Shown here piece after piece: positions 34,732 to 44,199 of a stretch of 64,000 nt of DNA. Both the position numbers and the translations under genes were made by a program. The notes beneath the pieces were generated by a model. That model did not search any database. It was given only the letters and a program-made list of their open reading frames with translations, and was not told the DNA's origin. The DNA comes from Paracoccus aerius (lineage in GTDB: Bacteria; Pseudomonadota; Alphaproteobacteria; Rhodobacterales; Rhodobacteraceae): assembly GCF_014656455.1 (NCBI RefSeq), contig NZ_BNCL01000011.1, positions 1-64,000 on the forward strand. Direction: 5' to 3'. Each line of letters starts with the position of its first letter. Positions within the stretch are counted from its first letter, which is position 1.

Positions 34732-35772
34732 ATGATCCCTGTATTCGACGGCCACAACGACTTCCTGCAACGCGTGGTGGCGTCCGGCCCCAAGGTCTGG
34801 CTGGACGGCGACGGCACCGGCCATCTGGACCTGCCGCGCGCCCGGGCAGGCGGACTGGTCGGCGGGTTCTTCGCGATCTGGATCCCGGCGCCCCACGGGC
34901 CGAACGACGCGGCCGCCGTGGCGCTGATGGAAAACCCGCCCTTCGCCATGCCCCTGCCGGACCAGATCCCCTTTGCCGAGGCCCTGCCCCATGCCTTTGC
35001 CCAGGCCGCGGCGCTGAAGGCCTTGGAACGCACCGGCACGCTGGACATCGTCACCTCGGCCCGCGGCATCCGCGAAACCATTGCCGCGGGCCGCATTGCC
35101 GCAATCATGCACATGGAGGGGGCCGAGGCGATCGCCGACATGGATGCCCTGCACCTTTGGCACGCGGCGGGGCTGCGGTCGCTGGGTCCGGTCTGGTCGC
35201 GGCCCACGGCCTATGGCCACGGCGTTCCCTTCGCCTTTCCGTCCTCGCCCGATACCGGCGCGGGGCTGACGGATGCGGGCAAGACGCTGGTCCGGGAATG
35301 CAACAGCCTGCGGATCATGCTGGATCTGTCCCACCTGAACGAGGCAGGGTTCGACGATGTGGCGCGCCTGTCTGACGCGCCCCTGGTTGCAAGCCACAGC
35401 TGCGTCCACCGGGTCAGCGAAAGCAGCCGCAACCTCACCGACCGGCAGTTGCGCATGATCGCCGAAAGCCGCGGCCTGGTCGGCCTGAACTTCGCGTCCA
35501 GCTTCCTGCGCGAAGACGGCCGCCGCCTGCCGCTGGAAGGTCTTGGCACGATGCTGCGCCACCTCGATCACCTGCTTGCGATCCTGGGCGAGGATGGCGT
35601 GGCGCTCGGCTCGGACTTCGACGGGGCACTGATGCCGCGCGACCTGCCTGACGCGGCCGCCCTTCCCGCGCTGATCGGCGCGATGCAGGCGCATGGCTAT
35701 GGAGAGGCACTGATCCGCAAGATTGCCAGCGAGAACTGGATCAACCTGCTGGAGCGGACCTGGGGCGACTGA
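34732..35772 (+). CDS. Soluble M19 dipeptidase
   Basis: The 346-residue metallo-dipeptidase starts MIPVFDGHND, so the first metal pair is His8/Asp10. MEGAEAI supplies a bridging Glu. Further ligands lie in DLSHLNEAGF and ASHSCVH, and the final GSDFDG motif is present. Unlike the M19 protein at 19611 it has no membrane anchor, so it acts in the cytoplasm. AAGGAG stands before the ATG at 34732. Confidence 0.9.
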   Translation: MIPVFDGHNDFLQRVVASGPKVWLDGDGTGHLDLPRARAGGLVGGFFAIWIPAPHGPNDAAAVALMENPPFAMPLPDQIPFAEALPHAFAQAAALKALERTGTLDIVTSARGIRETIAAGRIAAIMHMEGAEAIADMDALHLWHAAGLRSLGPVWSRPTAYGHGVPFAFPSSPDTGAGLTDAGKTLVRECNSLRIMLDLSHLNEAGFDDVARLSDAPLVASHSCVHRVSESSRNLTDRQLRMIAESRGLVGLNFASSFLREDGRRLPLEGLGTMLRHLDHLLAILGEDGVALGSDFDGALMPRDLPDAAALPALIGAMQAHGYGEALIRKIASENWINLLERTWGD

Positions 35773-35869
35773 TCGCCCCTTTCGCTTCGGTCGGAACATC
35801 CCCCAAGTCGCCGGCCCAGGAACCCGTCGGCGACGGGCTAGCCGCCGGCCCTTGCGGCATCAAAATACC

Positions 35870-37141
35870 CTATTCGGTCGACGTCTGCACGTCAGTGGCA
35901 GGTGTTGCCTGGGCCACCGCGATCATCTGCGCCAGTTCGGGATCGGCGTTGAGGTCGGCCAGGGCAAAGCTGCCGGTCACGTCCTCGGGCGACAGCTTGA
36001 TGTTCTTCACCACCTGCGGGCCGGGCGCGGCGGGACCATAGGTCTGGCCGCTGACCGCGAAATAAACCGCGCCCGAATTGCCGGTGCGCAGCAGCGGCGG
36101 TTCCTCGAGCGAAGGCAGCGTGAAACGTTCGCCCGCATCCATGATCTTTTCCAGCAGCACCGTCCCATCGGCCGAGGTGACGCGCACCCAGGCCGGACGC
36201 GCCGCCAGCAGTTCCAGGGCGGGCGCGTCGGGGGCAACGGTGATGGCGGCGGCCGTGACCTGCTCGGGCATGGGCGGGCCGAACGGGACCGCTCCGGCCT
36301 CGGCCAGGGCACGCTGGATCGCGGTCGCGGCTTCGGGGACAGCCTGGGCCAGGGCCGTATCTTCGGGTCCGGCGGCGGGGGTCAGACCGGGATCGATGGC
36401 GGCGATCGGTCCGTCGCGTGCCGTCAGGACGGGGGCTTCCAGAACCTGCGGGCGGTAAAGGCGGTCAAGCCCCTCGGGCTGCGGCAGGGCTTGGGCAAGG
36501 TCCGTCGTCTCCGTCATGTCCAGGGGCGGCTCGGACACATTCGCGCCTGCGACCGGATCAAGCGCGGTGACCACGCCAGGCGCATTCTCGCCCGGCGTCA
36601 GCGTCACGCGCTGAACCTCTTGCAGGACCGCCCAGCCACCATAGCCCAGGCCGCAGATCAGCGCGATCAGGACCAGCAGGGCGCCGATAGCGCGGGGTTC
36701 GATATCGGACCAGAAGCTTTCCTGCTGCGGAATGAACAGGGCCTTGGGATTGGCCAGGGCCTCGACCGGGTCGGACGGCCGTCGCGCGGGCTTTGGCCCG
36801 GCAGCCGCCTGGGCCATGCCATGCGTCGGCTGGAAACCGGATTCCAGGCAGAAGCGGCGAAACGTCCAGTCGGGATCCATGCCCAGGTAACGGGCATAGG
36901 ACCGCACATAGCCCGACACGAAGCTGGGCGTGTCAAAGGCGGTGATGTCGCAATTCTCGATCGCTGCAACATAGGACGCACGGATGCGCAATTCGCGCTG
37001 CACGTCCAGCAGCGACTTGCCCAAGGTCGCCCGCTCGCCCCGCATGAGATCGCCGAGGCGCGTGTCATCGTCGAGGAAATGATGCACTTCCTCCACCTGC
37101 GAAATCTCCTCTGCCGGGTTCTCAGCCCGCAGCCTGCTCAT
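35870..37141 (-). CDS. rodZ: RodZ-like cell-shape protein
   Basis: The 423-residue bitopic protein has an N-terminal Xre-type helix-turn-helix (about 29-95, including RELRIRASYVAAIE and FVSGYVRSYARYLG). A juxtamembrane basic stretch, one membrane span (about 151-171), a long Pro/Ala-rich periplasmic linker and a C-terminal DUF4115 domain (about 305-375) follow. This is the RodZ layout; RodZ links MreB to the elongation machinery. The periplasmic linker is longer than in E. coli RodZ. hemA follows on the same strand after the stop, but with a separate promoter region of its own. Confidence 0.88.
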   Translation of the reverse strand: MSRLRAENPAEEISQVEEVHHFLDDDTRLGDLMRGERATLGKSLLDVQRELRIRASYVAAIENCDITAFDTPSFVSGYVRSYARYLGMDPDWTFRRFCLESGFQPTHGMAQAAAGPKPARRPSDPVEALANPKALFIPQQESFWSDIEPRAIGALLVLIALICGLGYGGWAVLQEVQRVTLTPGENAPGVVTALDPVAGANVSEPPLDMTETTDLAQALPQPEGLDRLYRPQVLEAPVLTARDGPIAAIDPGLTPAAGPEDTALAQAVPEAATAIQRALAEAGAVPFGPPMPEQVTAAAITVAPDAPALELLAARPAWVRVTSADGTVLLEKIMDAGERFTLPSLEEPPLLRTGNSGAVYFAVSGQTYGPAAPGPQVVKNIKLSPEDVTGSFALADLNADPELAQMIAVAQATPATDVQTSTE

Positions 37142-37252
37142 TTTCTGTCTGCCTCATCGCCCGATGCCAGATACCGTCCGAATCGAACGATATCTTTTGT
37201 TCTTTAACGCGAGCTTATCACGCAGGCGAGAGCAGTTCACCCGTGGAATGTG

Positions 37253-38482
37253 TCAGGCGCTCATTTCCTGACGGTTGAGCGCACAATGTGACCACAACCT
37301 GTCCATTGCCTTGACCAGATGGTCGATCTGGCGGGGCGCGTGGACCGGCGACGGGGTGAAGCGCAGCCGTTCGGTGCCGCGGGGGACGGTCGGGAAATTG
37401 ATCGGCTGGACATAGATGCCATAGTCGCGAAGCAGCATGTCGGACAGCATCTTGCAATGGACCGGGTGGCCCACATGGACCGGCACGATATGGCTGCCAT
37501 GGTCGATGATCGGCATCCCCAGCGACTTCAGCCGCATCTTCAGGATCCGCGCATGAAGCTGCTGGGCGTCGCGCAGGTGCTGGCCCTCGGCGCCCTTCAG
37601 GAAGGCGATCGAGGCCGCGGCCCCCGCCGCGATCGCGGGCGGAAGCGAGGTCGTGAAGATGAAGCCCGGCGCATAGGACCGGATCGCGTCGCACATCTTG
37701 GCCGAGGCTGCGATATAGCCGCCGAAGACCCCGAAGGCCTTGCCCAGCGTGCCGTTGAAGATGTCGATGCGGTCCATCAGCCCGTCGCGTTCGGCCACGC
37801 CCGCGCCACGGGGGCCATACATGCCGACGGCATGAACCTCGTCCAGATAGGTCAGGGCATTGAATTCGTCCGCAAGGTCGCAGATCGCGGCGATAGGGCC
37901 GAAGTCGCCATCCATCGAATAGATCGATTCAAAGGCGATCAGCTTGGGGGCCATGGGATCGTCGGCGGCCAGCAACTGGCGCAGATGGGCCACGTCATTG
38001 TGGCGGAAGATGCGCTTGGCGCCGTCGAACCGCTTGATCCCCTCGATCATCGAGGCGTGGTTCAGTTCGTCCGAATAGATGATCAGACCGGGAAACAGCT
38101 TGCGCAGCGTGGACAGCGTCGCGTCGTTGGCAATGTAGGCACTGGAAAAGACCAGGGCCGCCTCCTTCGCGTGCAGGTCGGCCAGCTCGGCCTCGAGCCG
38201 CTTGTGATAGACGGTGGTGCCGGAAATGTTGCGCGTTCCGCCGGACCCTGCGCCCACCGCATCCAGGGCCTCGTGCATCGCGTCAAGGACAGCCGGATGC
38301 TGACCCATGCCCAGGTAGTCGTTGCCGCACCAGACAGTGATGTCCTGCTTTTCGCCATCGGGGCGCGTCCAGACGGCTTGCGGAAACTGGCCCTTCACCC
38401 GCTCGATGTCGATGAAGGTCCGGTAACGGCCTTCCTCATGCAGCCGGCCGATAGCCTGGTCCAGGGCGGCATCATAATTCAT
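37253..38482 (-). CDS. hemA: 5-aminolevulinate synthase
   Basis: The 409-residue enzyme makes 5-aminolevulinate from glycine and succinyl-CoA, the first step of tetrapyrrole synthesis in alphaproteobacteria. The PLP lysine is Lys248 in GTLGKAFG, the same number as in the R. capsulatus enzyme. Other active-site marks are [18 protein letters not shown]-type SDELNHASM and [17 protein letters not shown] lies before the ATG at 38482. An FNR-like palindrome at 38546 suggests oxygen control. A divergent M20 peptidase gene shares the promoter region. Confidence 0.97.
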   Translation of the reverse strand: MNYDAALDQAIGRLHEEGRYRTFIDIERVKGQFPQAVWTRPDGEKQDITVWCGNDYLGMGQHPAVLDAMHEALDAVGAGSGGTRNISGTTVYHKRLEAELADLHAKEAALVFSSAYIANDATLSTLRKLFPGLIIYSDELNHASMIEGIKRFDGAKRIFRHNDVAHLRQLLAADDPMAPKLIAFESIYSMDGDFGPIAAICDLADEFNALTYLDEVHAVGMYGPRGAGVAERDGLMDRIDIFNGTLGKAFGVFGGYIAASAKMCDAIRSYAPGFIFTTSLPPAIAAGAAASIAFLKGAEGQHLRDAQQLHARILKMRLKSLGMPIIDHGSHIVPVHVGHPVHCKMLSDMLLRDYGIYVQPINFPTVPRGTERLRFTPSPVHAPRQIDHLVKAMDRLWSHCALNRQEMSA

Positions 38483-38545
38483 TGCGGGCGTTCCCTTGCA
38501 TAGCTGGCTGGGGGCAATCATTGTCAGATCGCGCGCGGTCCGACG

Positions 38546-38559
38546 TTGATACATGTCAA
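38546..38559. promoter_or_regulatory. FNR/FnrL-like box between hemA and the M20 peptidase gene
   Basis: The site reads TTGAT-N4-GTCAA, one base from the FNR consensus TTGAT-N4-ATCAA. It stands 64 bases upstream of the hemA start and 91 bases upstream of the divergent gene. FnrL-type control of hemA is known in Rhodobacter. Confidence 0.6.
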
Positions 38560-38649
38560 ATGACAGGGATGACAGGTTAAAATTGTCGCATGTCGACCAA
38601 AGGACCATCCTCAATACTTAGAAAACGACTCGGGAAAACAAAGGGCAAT

Positions 38650-40035
38650 ATGTCGAATAATAGCACATTGGACGCCGTTCTGCAAAAGCTGGACGAAGGC
38701 CTGGATGGGGCCCTGCACCGGCTGATGGCCTTGTTGCGCATCCCTTCGATCTCGACCGATCCGGGCCATGCGGGCGATGTCCGGGCGGCGGCGGAATGGT
38801 TGCGCGACGAACTGGCGGGCCTGGGCTTCCAGGCCGTGGTCCGCGACACGGCGGGCCATCCGATGGTTGTCGCGCGCTCGCAGCCGGGCGGCGCCCGGCC
38901 GCTGCTGTTCTATGGCCATTACGACGTGCAGCCGGTGGATCCCCTGTCCTTGTGGGACAGCCCGCCCTTCGAGCCGCGGATCGAGGATACTGCCGACGGC
39001 AAGGTGATCCGCGCCCGCGGCGCATCCGATGACAAGGGCCAGCTGATGACCTTCATCGAGGCCTTCCGCGCCTGGCGCGAGGTCCATGGCGAACTGCCCA
39101 GCGACCTGATCCTGCTGCTGGAGGGAGAGGAAGAGTCCGGATCGCCGTCCTTGCGGCCCTTCCTGCACGAGAACGCGGACGAACTGCGCGTCTCGCTGGC
39201 GATGATCTGCGACACGGAACTGTTCGGCGGCACCCGCCCCGCCATCGTCACCCAGCTTCGCGGCCTGGTGGGCGAAGAGGTCGTGATCCGCGGCGCCGAC
39301 CGCGACCTGCATTCGGGCCTCTTCGGCGGGCTTGCCGCGAACCCTATCATGGTGCTGTCCCAGGCGCTTGCGGCGCTGAAGGACGCAGATGGGCGCGTCA
39401 CGCTGCCCGGCTTCTATGACGGCGTGGACGACCTGACGCCCGAGTTGCGCCGGGACTGGGAATCCCTTGGCTTCGACGCGGGTGCAATGCTGGGCCGGGT
39501 GGGCCTGTCGGATCCCATCGGCGAAAAGGGCCGGATGCCGGTCGAGATGGCCTGGAACCGGCCCACGGCGGAAATCAACGGCATCACCGGCGGCTATACC
39601 GGCGAGGGCTTCAAGACCGTCCTTCCGGCCGAGGCCCGCGCCAAGGTAAGCTTCCGCCTGACCGGCCGGCAGGATCCGGCCAAGATCCGCGCGGCCTTCC
39701 GCGACCATGTCCGCGGATTCCTGCCCGCCGATTGCAGCGTCGAGTTCCACGAACACGGCGGCAGCCCGGCCAGCGTGATGGACACCTCGGACCCGGCCTT
39801 CGCGGCCGCGCGGAGGGCCCTGGGCGAGGAGTGGGGGCAAGAAGCCGCCTTTATCGGCAGCGGCGGCTCGATCCCCATTGCAGGTGACTTCAAGACGATC
39901 CTGGGCATGGATTCGATGCTGGTCGGGTTTGCCCGCGACGACGACCGCATCCATTCCCCGAACGAGAAATACGACATCCGCAGCTTCGCCAAGGGCGCGC
40001 GGTCCTGGGCGCGGATCCTGGCAGCCCTGCGCTGA
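38650..40035 (+). CDS. M20-family dipeptidase
   Basis: The 461-residue zinc peptidase has metal ligands His90 and Asp92 (YGHYDVQPV), Asp127 (RGASDDKGQ), the catalytic Glu161 with Glu162 (EGEEESGS) and the dimerisation insert between about 205 and 320. It belongs to the M20 group annotated as carnosinase or dipeptidase-like. I prefer the ATG at 38650, with AAAGGG upstream, over the in-frame ATG at 38590, which gives a basic leader without features. A bidirectional terminator follows. Confidence 0.92.
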   Translation: MSNNSTLDAVLQKLDEGLDGALHRLMALLRIPSISTDPGHAGDVRAAAEWLRDELAGLGFQAVVRDTAGHPMVVARSQPGGARPLLFYGHYDVQPVDPLSLWDSPPFEPRIEDTADGKVIRARGASDDKGQLMTFIEAFRAWREVHGELPSDLILLLEGEEESGSPSLRPFLHENADELRVSLAMICDTELFGGTRPAIVTQLRGLVGEEVVIRGADRDLHSGLFGGLAANPIMVLSQALAALKDADGRVTLPGFYDGVDDLTPELRRDWESLGFDAGAMLGRVGLSDPIGEKGRMPVEMAWNRPTAEINGITGGYTGEGFKTVLPAEARAKVSFRLTGRQDPAKIRAAFRDHVRGFLPADCSVEFHEHGGSPASVMDTSDPAFAAARRALGEEWGQEAAFIGSGGSIPIAGDFKTILGMDSMLVGFARDDDRIHSPNEKYDIRSFAKGARSWARILAALR

Positions 40036-40043
40036 AAAAGACA

Positions 40044-40067
40044 AAGGGCGGGAAGATCCCGCCCTTC
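40044..40067. terminator. Bidirectional terminator between the M20 gene and the SLT lipoprotein
   Basis: A 10-bp perfect stem (40044-40053 with 40057-40066) has a 3-base loop and is flanked by A-rich and T-rich bases. It suits both convergent genes. Confidence 0.8.
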
Positions 40068-40088
40068 ACTTTATCACTGTCCGTTGTT

Positions 40089-40709
40089 TCAGGCCTTGGG
40101 CTGGCAATAGCTCTGGCTGCTGGTCCAGGCGGCGATATCGGCGCGCTTTGACGCGTTGCGCAGGGGCGCCCAGTCCCGGGCGATGCCGCGCCAGCCGTTG
40201 CCGTCATGGGCGACCGCATTGTCGCGCGCCACCTGGCGGGACATGATCTTGACCGCGCAGGACATGTTGTCGCCGCCGTTCTTGATGTTGCCGTTGCAGC
40301 CATAGTTGCGCCAGGTCGCCGGCGCGATCTGCATCAGGCCCAGCCATTTCCCGCCGCCGCCGCTGGCTTGCGGGTTGTAGGTGCTTTCGTGCTTGGCTAC
40401 CGCCGACAGCAGGCCCGCCCAGAAGGCCTTGCGGCCGGTCGAGTTCAGTTGTTCGTAATTGGGGCAGAAGGCGTCGATGTCACCCGGCACGCGCGACAGG
40501 ATCGTGACCCCTTCCCGGTCCAGGGCGGAAAGCGTTGCCTTGGTCCACTGTTCGGACCCCGCGGCCTGGCCCCACCGCATCGGGGGCTGGTTGGCCAGCT
40601 GCATCTGCTGCGCATCCGCCGCAGCCTTGCTTTCGGATTGGGGGGTCATCGTGGATTGGCACGCCGCCAGGAAAGCCAGGGCTGCAAGGGGCACAAGCGC
40701 AGAGCGCAT
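40089..40709 (-). CDS. Lipoprotein with lytic transglycosylase (SLT) domain
   Basis: The 206-residue product has a lipobox (LAFLAAC, Cys17) and then an SLT fold. The catalytic Glu108 is in AVAKHESTYNP, followed by GKWLGLMQIAPATW. Extra Cys residues (FCPNY, YGCNG, MSCAV, YCQPK) probably form disulfides in the periplasm. It should cleave or remodel peptidoglycan. GAGGA stands before the ATG at 40709. Confidence 0.88.
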   Translation of the reverse strand: MRSALVPLAALAFLAACQSTMTPQSESKAAADAQQMQLANQPPMRWGQAAGSEQWTKATLSALDREGVTILSRVPGDIDAFCPNYEQLNSTGRKAFWAGLLSAVAKHESTYNPQASGGGGKWLGLMQIAPATWRNYGCNGNIKNGGDNMSCAVKIMSRQVARDNAVAHDGNGWRGIARDWAPLRNASKRADIAAWTSSQSYCQPKA

Positions 40710-41011
40710 CCGGTCCTCGTGGGATTGTTTCGACAACAACTCCCATATCCCGGCCGGAAATTCCCGCAAGACGGCGCGAAAAACGTCGGCGGCAACACGC
40801 CAAAGGCCGGAATCGCCATGCTCGGAAATCCGCCGACGGCATCCTTTGACGCCGCCGGATTAACAATCTGCGCGCGATTTTCTGGCAGCCATCTGATTCG
40901 CCGCGTGTGTAACGCCAAACGATTTGCCCCTGCGGCCCCCGTGACATCACCACCGCGCTGACCTAAAAGGCCTGCACCAGAAAAACTCGTTTGACCCATC
41001 CGAGGTTCCCG
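40710..41011. other. 302-base divergent intergenic region without a gene
   Basis: This stretch separates the SLT lipoprotein (minus) from gatB (plus). It is less GC-rich near 40855-40930. It must hold both promoters. I see no convincing coding frame, RNA gene or strong palindrome. Confidence 0.6.
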
Positions 41012-42526
41012 ATGCTTGACCACCTTTCCTTCACTGCGCCGCAGCCAAAGACCATCGCCGGGGCGAAGGGGGATTGGGAACTTGTCATCGGGCTCGAGGT
41101 TCATGCGCAGGTCGCGTCCAACGCCAAGCTGTTCTCGGGCGCCTCGACCGGCTTTGGCGCCGAACCCAACAGCCACGTGGCCTTCGTCGACGCCGCAATG
41201 CCGGGGATGCTGCCGGTCATCAACGAATTCTGCGTGGGCCAGGCGGTGCGGACCGGGCTGGGGCTGAAGGCCGCGATCAACCTGCGCAGCGCCTTCGATC
41301 GCAAGAACTATTTCTACCCGGACCTGCCGCAGGGCTATCAGATCAGCCAGCTTTACCACCCTGTCGTAGGCGAGGGTGAGGTGATCGTGGACATGGCCCC
41401 CGGCGTCGCCCGCCGCGTGCGCATCGAGCGCATCCACCTGGAACAGGACGCGGGAAAGTCGATCCACGACATGGACCCCAACATGTCCTTCGTGGACCTC
41501 AACCGCACGGGCGTGGCCCTGATGGAGATCGTCAGCCGCCCCGACATCCGGGGCCCCGAGGAAGCGGCCGCCTATGTCGCCAAGCTGCGCCAGATCATGC
41601 GTTACTTGGGCACCTGCGACGGCAACATGCAGAACGGAAACCTGCGCGCCGACGTGAATGTCAGCGTCTGCCCGCCCGGCGCTTATGAACGCTATCAGGA
41701 AACGCAGGACTTCAGCCACCTGGGCACGCGCTGCGAGATCAAGAACATGAACTCGCTGCGCTTCATCCAGCAGGCGATCGAATACGAGGCCCGCCGCCAG
41801 ATCGCCATCATCGAGGATGGCGGAACGGTCGTGCAGGAAACCCGCCTTTACGACCCCGACAAGGGCGAAACCCGGTCGATGCGGTCCAAGGAGGAAGCGC
41901 ACGACTATCGCTATTTCCCCGATCCCGACCTGCTGCCCCTGGACATCGAGCAGGCCTGGGTGGACGACATCGCCGCCGCCATGCCCGAACTGCCGGACGA
42001 GAAGAAGGCGCGGTTCGTCAAGGAACTGGGCTTGTCGGAATATGACGCGGGCGTGCTGACCGCCGAGGTCGAGAATGCCGACTTCTTCGAGGCGGTCGCC
42101 AAGGGCCGCGACGGCAAGCAGGCCGCGAACTGGGTCATCAACGAATTGTTCGGCCGCCTGAACAAGGAAGGGCTGACCATCGACACCTCGCCCGTGTCGG
42201 CCGACCAGCTTGGCGGCGTGATCGACCTGATCGCCAGGGGCGACATCTCGGGCAAGATCGCCAAGGATCTGTTCGAGATCCTGTGGACCGAAGGCGGCGA
42301 CCCGGCCCAGATCGTCGAGGCCCGCGGGATGCGCCAGGTCACCGACCTGGGCGCCATTGAAAAGGCCGTGGACGAGATCATCGCCGCGAACCCTGCCCAG
42401 GTGGAAAAGGCGCGCGCCAATCCCAAGCTGGCGGGCTGGTTCGTGGGCCAGGTGCTGAAGGCAACCGGCGGCAAGGCCAATCCCGCGGCGGTCAACGACC
42501 TGGTGGCGCAGAAGCTGGGGATGTGA
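41012..42526 (+). CDS. gatB: Asp-tRNA(Asn)/Glu-tRNA(Gln) amidotransferase subunit B
   Basis: The 504-residue subunit contains the GatB kinase-like core ([12 protein letters not shown] near residue 22, [36 protein letters not shown]-like segment) and the C-terminal YqeY-like tail that grips tRNA. It converts misacylated Glu-tRNA(Gln), and probably Asp-tRNA(Asn), together with GatA and GatC, which are not in the window. The ATG at 41012 has GAGG upstream; a TTG at 40991 is less likely. Confidence 0.97.
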   Translation: MLDHLSFTAPQPKTIAGAKGDWELVIGLEVHAQVASNAKLFSGASTGFGAEPNSHVAFVDAAMPGMLPVINEFCVGQAVRTGLGLKAAINLRSAFDRKNYFYPDLPQGYQISQLYHPVVGEGEVIVDMAPGVARRVRIERIHLEQDAGKSIHDMDPNMSFVDLNRTGVALMEIVSRPDIRGPEEAAAYVAKLRQIMRYLGTCDGNMQNGNLRADVNVSVCPPGAYERYQETQDFSHLGTRCEIKNMNSLRFIQQAIEYEARRQIAIIEDGGTVVQETRLYDPDKGETRSMRSKEEAHDYRYFPDPDLLPLDIEQAWVDDIAAAMPELPDEKKARFVKELGLSEYDAGVLTAEVENADFFEAVAKGRDGKQAANWVINELFGRLNKEGLTIDTSPVSADQLGGVIDLIARGDISGKIAKDLFEILWTEGGDPAQIVEARGMRQVTDLGAIEKAVDEIIAANPAQVEKARANPKLAGWFVGQVLKATGGKANPAAVNDLVAQKLGM

Positions 42527-42608
42527 CCCCTCGGTCCTGGCGGAACAACCGCCGGGGCGCCAAGTTACCATCAGTCACGCAGAAGTCCTGCCCGGGAAGG
42601 AGCATCCC

Positions 42609-43040
42609 TTGAGCCAGTTCGAATACAGCGTCATTCCTGCGCCGTCCCGTGGCGAAAAGGCCAAGGATGCCAAGACCCCCGGCGACCGCTATGCCGTGGC
42701 CCTGACGGCGGAACTGAACCGGATGGCGAAGGATGGCTGGGAATATGTCCGCGCCGACGTGCTGCCATCCGAAGAACGCAGCGGCCTGACCGGGCGCAGC
42801 ACCGTTTACCACAACCTCCTGGTCTTCCGCCGGGCGATGGCACCTGTTGCAGCCGGGGCGATGGCACGCCAGCCGCAGCCGGAATATCCGGCCGCCGCAT
42901 CGCCCATGCGCGCGCCCGAGCCGGTGCCGGACCTGCCCCAGGCCGCTTCACCCGGACTGGTGGATCATGCCGCTGTTGCCGCGCCCGACCGGAACGACGC
43001 CACGCCCCCTGCCCCCCGCAACGCCCCGTCGCAAGGCTGA
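42609..43040 (+). CDS. DUF4177 domain protein with disordered tail
   Basis: The 143-residue product has an N-terminal DUF4177-like domain (about 1-75; FEYSVIPAPSR, then MAKDGWEYVRADVLP). This small fold is found in proteins of unknown role. The rest is a Pro/Ala-rich, probably unstructured tail. It starts with TTG, supported by AAGGAG 7 bases upstream. It lies 82 bases after gatB and ends at the stop of a convergent gene. Confidence 0.75.
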   Translation: MSQFEYSVIPAPSRGEKAKDAKTPGDRYAVALTAELNRMAKDGWEYVRADVLPSEERSGLTGRSTVYHNLLVFRRAMAPVAAGAMARQPQPEYPAAASPMRAPEPVPDLPQAASPGLVDHAAVAAPDRNDATPPAPRNAPSQG

Positions 43041-43835
43041 TCAGGCAGCCTGCGCCTGCAACTGCGGGATAAATGGCTGCACCGAGACGCTTCCCTGGTC
43101 GAAGACACAGAAACTGCCCGGCGGAACCTCGATCCAGTCGCTTTCCTCGGTTTCCAGTGGTTCGGACACAACGGCACGTCCGTTCCGGGTCTGTGACCAG
43201 CGGTGATAAAGGCTGGGCGCCTGATCGTCGCTGGCATAGCGGACCGCATAAAGCCGCTGCCCGTCCGAGAATGCGCAGGCCGCGCGGACAAAGGGCGCGC
43301 AGCCCCGCCGCATCGCCAGATCGGCCAGCCTCGCAATAGCCCGTTCCATTGCTCCCTTGGGATCATGGTCCAGGCCTTCGCCCAAGGCGATCAGGAACAG
43401 CGCCTCGCTGTCGGTGGCGCCCTTTCGGTGCGGATAAAGGTCGTCGGGGATCATCACGTCGGCATCGCGGCGGAAGGCGTCATAGCCGCCAAACTGGCCG
43501 TTGTGCATGAAGCTCCACCGGCCCGACACGAAGGGATGGCAGTTGTTGCGGCTGGTCGCGGTTCCGGTCGATGCGCGGACATGGGCCATGAACAGCCCCG
43601 ACCGCACTTGGGCCACAAGGCTGTGCAGGTTCGGATCCGACCAGGCGGGCATCACGTCGCGGTAAAGCCCAGGCTCGGGACGTTCGCCATACCAGGCCAG
43701 ACCGAAGCCGTCGGCATTGACCGGCGTCAGGCAGCGCCGCGCCCCTTGGCTTTGCCGGATCAGCGAGTGATCGGGGCGGCTGACGATATCCTCGAGGAAA
43801 ATCGGTTGGCCCACATAGGCGGCCCAACGGCACAT
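43041..43835 (-). CDS. Class II glutamine amidotransferase (YafJ type)
   Basis: The 264-residue protein has the Ntn-type catalytic Cys right after the start Met (MCRWAAYVGQ), which fixes the start at 43835. Further amidotransferase marks are GFGLAWYGERPEPGLY, MAHVRASTG and FVHNGQFGG-like SFMHNGQFGG. Stand-alone proteins of this kind include the ergothioneine hydrolase EgtC and YafJ; without egt genes nearby YafJ-like is the safer label. It is followed on the minus strand by nothing until the convergent DUF4177 gene. Confidence 0.88.
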   Translation of the reverse strand: MCRWAAYVGQPIFLEDIVSRPDHSLIRQSQGARRCLTPVNADGFGLAWYGERPEPGLYRDVMPAWSDPNLHSLVAQVRSGLFMAHVRASTGTATSRNNCHPFVSGRWSFMHNGQFGGYDAFRRDADVMIPDDLYPHRKGATDSEALFLIALGEGLDHDPKGAMERAIARLADLAMRRGCAPFVRAACAFSDGQRLYAVRYASDDQAPSLYHRWSQTRNGRAVVSEPLETEESDWIEVPPGSFCVFDQGSVSVQPFIPQLQAQAA

Positions 43836-43899
43836 GACCCTGCCCCTTCGCGTTTCTGTTCTTGTCACAGAAATACCACGAAAGGATGATATGCCTAGC

Positions 43900-44199
43900 C
43901 TATTTCGCGGGCGGCGGCGTTTCCTCGACGATCACAAGATCGCGTTCCGATGCGCCCTTCGCGTGGGCCAGCGCCGCCTGGTATTCGCTGCTGTTGTAGC
44001 AGGCAATGGCCGCATCGAAGCTGGGAAAGCGGGCGACCACGTTGCGCGGACGCTCGTTTCCTTCCATCTGCTGGAAACGCCCACCGCGGGCCAGGAAAAC
44101 ACCGCCATGCGCGGCGATGGCCGGACCCGCCGCCTGCGCGTATTTCGCGTAAGCCTCAGGGTCCGAGACGGTGACATGGGCAATCCAAAGGGCAGTCAT
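43900..44199 (-). CDS. DUF1330 protein
   Basis: The 99-residue protein has the short alpha/beta DUF1330 pattern ([20 protein letters not shown], then [22 protein letters not shown]). The domain belongs to the dimeric alpha-beta-barrel group and has no known activity. The start overlaps the alaS stop by 4 bases, so both are on one transcript. Confidence 0.88.
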   Translation of the reverse strand: MTALWIAHVTVSDPEAYAKYAQAAGPAIAAHGGVFLARGGRFQQMEGNERPRNVVARFPSFDAAIACYNSSEYQAALAHAKGASERDLVIVEETPPPAK

